Source of the DNA: Candidatus Gemmiger avistercoris
GTDB lineage: Bacteria > Bacillota > Clostridia > Oscillospirales > Ruminococcaceae
DNA: 38,138 bases
NCBI GenBank assembly: GCA_019116705.1
Contig: DXBF01000055.1
Coordinates: 1-38,138, forward strand
Direction of reading: 5' to 3'
The notes below the pieces were generated by a model. It saw only the letters and a program-made list of their open reading frames with translations. It had not been told where the DNA came from and searched no databases. The translations under genes were made by a program, and so were the position numbers. Numbering within the stretch: the stretch's first letter is position 1; every line of letters begins with the position of its first letter. Of the stretch, positions 36,962 to 38,138 are shown in pieces.

Positions 36962-37273
36962 ATGGTTTATGAAGTGCATCACAACGATCTGACCCAGGCC
37001 CAGGCGGCGGAAGCGGCCGTGCTGGATTTCAACGCCACCTGGTGCAATCCCTGCCGCATGCTGGCCCCGGTGCTGGAACAGGTCAGCGAGGAACTGGCGG
37101 GCAAGGCGCTGTTCTGCGGCATCGACGTGGACCAGAACCCCGCCCTGGCCGCCCAGTTCGGCATCCAGAGCATCCCGGCGCTGGTGGTGCTCAAGAACGG
37201 CCAGCCCGTGGCCCGGCAGGTAGGCTTCATGCCCAAGCCCGCCCTGCGCCAGTGGCTGGACGGCCTGCTGTAA
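36962..37273 (+). CDS. Thioredoxin with WCNPC active site
   Basis: A 103-residue thioredoxin with W27-C28-N29-P30-C31 (FNATWCNPCRMLAP) in place of the usual WCGPC. The cis-proline loop is present (QSIPALVVLKNGQPV) as is the KPALRQWLDGLL C-terminal helix. AAAGGAG precedes the ATG and it directly follows the flavoprotein gene, so the pair likely forms one disulfide-reducing system in the cytosol. The Asn in the CxxC pair may shift the redox potential. Confidence 0.93.
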   Translation: MVYEVHHNDLTQAQAAEAAVLDFNATWCNPCRMLAPVLEQVSEELAGKALFCGIDVDQNPALAAQFGIQSIPALVVLKNGQPVARQVGFMPKPALRQWLDGLL

Positions 37274-37292
37274 CCTGCTTTCTTTGCAAAGA

Positions 37293-37330
37293 CCTACTTT
37301 CTTTGCAAAGAAAGTAGGCAAAGAAACTCC
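37293..37330. repeat. AT-rich palindrome unit, second copy
   Basis: A perfect 26-base palindrome at 37293-37318 (core CTTTGCAAAG, ends CCTAC/GTAGG) is followed by CAAAGAAACTCC, the same tail as the copy at 31199. A partial copy of the core (CTTTCTTTGCAAAGA) precedes it at about 37278-37292. It lies just after the thioredoxin stop and can act as a 3' end stabiliser. Confidence 0.8.
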
Positions 37331-37369
37331 AGCCTTCCCTCCCGCAAAAGGGATGCAAAAAACCGCACG

Positions 37370-37401
37370 GCAGCCGCCCCTCTCCCGGGGCGGCTGCTTT
37401 T
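37370..37401 (+). terminator. Terminator of the thioredoxin operon
   Basis: GCAGCCGCCCC (37370-37380) pairs with GGGGCGGCTGC (37387-37397), loop of six, followed by TTTT. Confidence 0.8.
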
Positions 37402-37451
37402 GCTGTGTACCCGGGCCGCCCGGTCTTGCCTCCACGCCCCCTGATCCCGCA

Positions 37452-37822
37452 GGGCGGGGTTTTGACCCCGCCCTACGGCTTTACGGAAATTGCGAACAAA
37501 ATCGTAAATACCAATTCCCGTCAGGTCGTAGGGGCGGCCTGTAGGCCGCCCGTGCAATTTTATCTTGCCGTGAACGCCCGGTGCTGTATCTCCGTTCCCG
37601 CGCCCTGTAGGGCGGGGGCTTGCCCCCGCCGTGGGGTTTTGGGCGGCCCGCAACTTCCCTGCCTGCCGGGACGTACCCCGGCGCGGTCAAGACACGCGCC
37701 CTACAAATCCACGGAATTTGCAAACAAAAACGGTAAATTGCAAATTCCCGTCAGGCCGTAGGGCGGGGTTTTGACCCCGCCGTGGGATTTTGCATGACCC
37801 GCAACTCCCCTGCCTGCCGCCG
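37452..37822. repeat. GC palindrome array 3
   Basis: Five palindromes start at 37453 (type A), 37532 (type B-like, GGGCGGCCT/AGGCCGCCC), 37611 (GGCGGGGGC/GCCCCCGCC), 37680 (degenerate and inverted) and 37762 (type A): spacings of 79, 79, 69 and 82 bases. Spacers repeat too: GAACAAAATCGTAAATACC at 37494 against AACAAAAACGGTAAATTGC at 37723, both leading into ATTCCCGTCAGG; and CCCGCAACTTCCCTGCCTGC at about 37647 against a near-identical copy at about 37798. No gene is seen between 37402 and 37970. Confidence 0.87.
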
Positions 37823-37979
37823 CATCCCCCGCCGCCCGGTCTTGCCTTGCCCGCAGCTCCTCCCTCCCCCATGACCCAGCTTATGGCTAAGTAGATGTAA
37901 TCAAGAGAAGAAAGGGAAAGCACAATCCAGACGGAACCGGCGGTTGTGTCAAGAAATGTTCGTGGAATAGCAAGAACTT

Positions 37980-37988
37980 TGATATAAT
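37980..37988 (+). promoter_or_regulatory. Extended -10 promoter of the right-edge regulator
   Basis: TGATATAAT is a perfect TGn-TATAAT extended -10 (TATAAT 37983-37988) about 42 bases before the ATG at 38030. No good -35 is seen. Confidence 0.6.
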
Positions 37989-38029
37989 AGGAGCAGGAAC
38001 CCGTAATCGGGAGAAAGGCAGGAGGATAA

Positions 38030-38138
38030 ATGCACATAAGCTATAAACCCCTCTGGCACACGCTGGTTGAGCGCAATATGAGGAAAGAGGACTTGCGGAT
38101 TGCCGCCGGTCTTACCACAAATATGATTGCCAACATGG
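38030..38138 (+). CDS. XRE-family repressor, N-terminal part (runs off right edge)
   Basis: Thirty-six residues are visible: MHISYKPLWHTLVERNMRKE, then DLRIAAGLTTNMIANM. This is the start of a Cro/C1-type helix-turn-helix protein of the short YozG-like kind, whose members begin 'YKPLWHxLxxRxMxKxDL'. GCAGGAGGATAA precedes the ATG. Recognition helix and C terminus lie outside the window. Short XRE proteins of this kind are frequent in mobile elements and beside toxin or peptide-resistance genes, so the next DNA to the right may be accessory. Confidence 0.85.
   Translation, partial: MHISYKPLWHTLVERNMRKEDLRIAAGLTTNMIANM

Noticed and set aside
37452-37822. CRISPR-like array
   Set aside because: Repeated short blocks occur at regular spacing, but the repeats are full palindromes of varying sequence, spacers are partly alike, and no cas gene is in the window.

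Overview
The window looks like chromosomal DNA of a high-GC Clostridia bacterium, most likely Oscillospirales/Ruminococcaceae of the Faecalibacterium-Gemmiger-Subdoligranulum type. This is an inference from GC-rich coding sequence with strong AGGAGG ribosome sites, sigma-A promoters, the gene families present and abundant GC-rich palindromic intergenic repeats. No rRNA or other species marker is present.

Layout. (1) 1-5663, minus strand: a tightly overlapping surface-polysaccharide operon (initiating sugar-phosphate transferase, three GT4 glycosyltransferases, a PIG-L deacetylase and a WbqC-family protein) behind a TTGAAA-17-TATACT promoter; the last gene runs off the left edge. (2) 5808-7677, minus: two AT-richer membrane-protein genes. 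(3) 7678-8460: no protein gene, but a near-consensus plus-strand promoter, a structured transcript ending in a terminator, a second 6S-like fold, and then tRNA-Arg(ACG) on minus with its own promoter and terminator. (4) 8610-9838, minus: a membrane-anchored XRE regulator coupled to a TraX-family protein. (5) 9960-21857, minus: a compact siphophage-like particle cassette: sigma-like activator, portal, small protein, N4-gp56-type capsid, connectors, tail tube, chaperones, tape measure, tail tip, M23 endolysin, coiled-coil protein and holin. All frames are open, but terminase, head protease, integrase and replication genes are missing. A promoter aimed straight into a terminator lies before the portal gene, so particle expression seems to depend on read-through. 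(6) 22087-23882, minus: cardiolipin synthase and a 51-residue protein. (7) 24198-26028, plus: a split transketolase pair. (8) 26169-28359, minus: two COG0523/CobW GTPases, one with a large His/Cys-rich metal-binding insert. (9) 29157-30944, plus: aminopeptidase P. (10) 30952-34275, minus: an internally deleted HAD remnant, a CpeT-like protein, a zinc-ribbon membrane protein and a GT2 glycosyltransferase. (11) 34446-37273, plus: M32 carboxypeptidase, then a thioredoxin-reductase-like flavoprotein with its thioredoxin. (12) 38030 to the right edge: the start of an XRE repressor.

Three intergenic stretches (about 28.6-28.9, 33.0-33.4 and 37.4-37.8 kb) hold tandem series of 18-22 bp perfect or near-perfect GC-rich palindromes spaced about 70-83 bp apart, and one copy sits inside the phage operon. 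A second, AT-rich palindromic family (31.2 and 37.3 kb) forms a BIME-like inverted pair.

The best candidates for something undescribed are the terminase-less capsid-tail cassette with its attenuator-like entry, the pair of structured RNAs at 7.9-8.3 kb, and the palindrome arrays.
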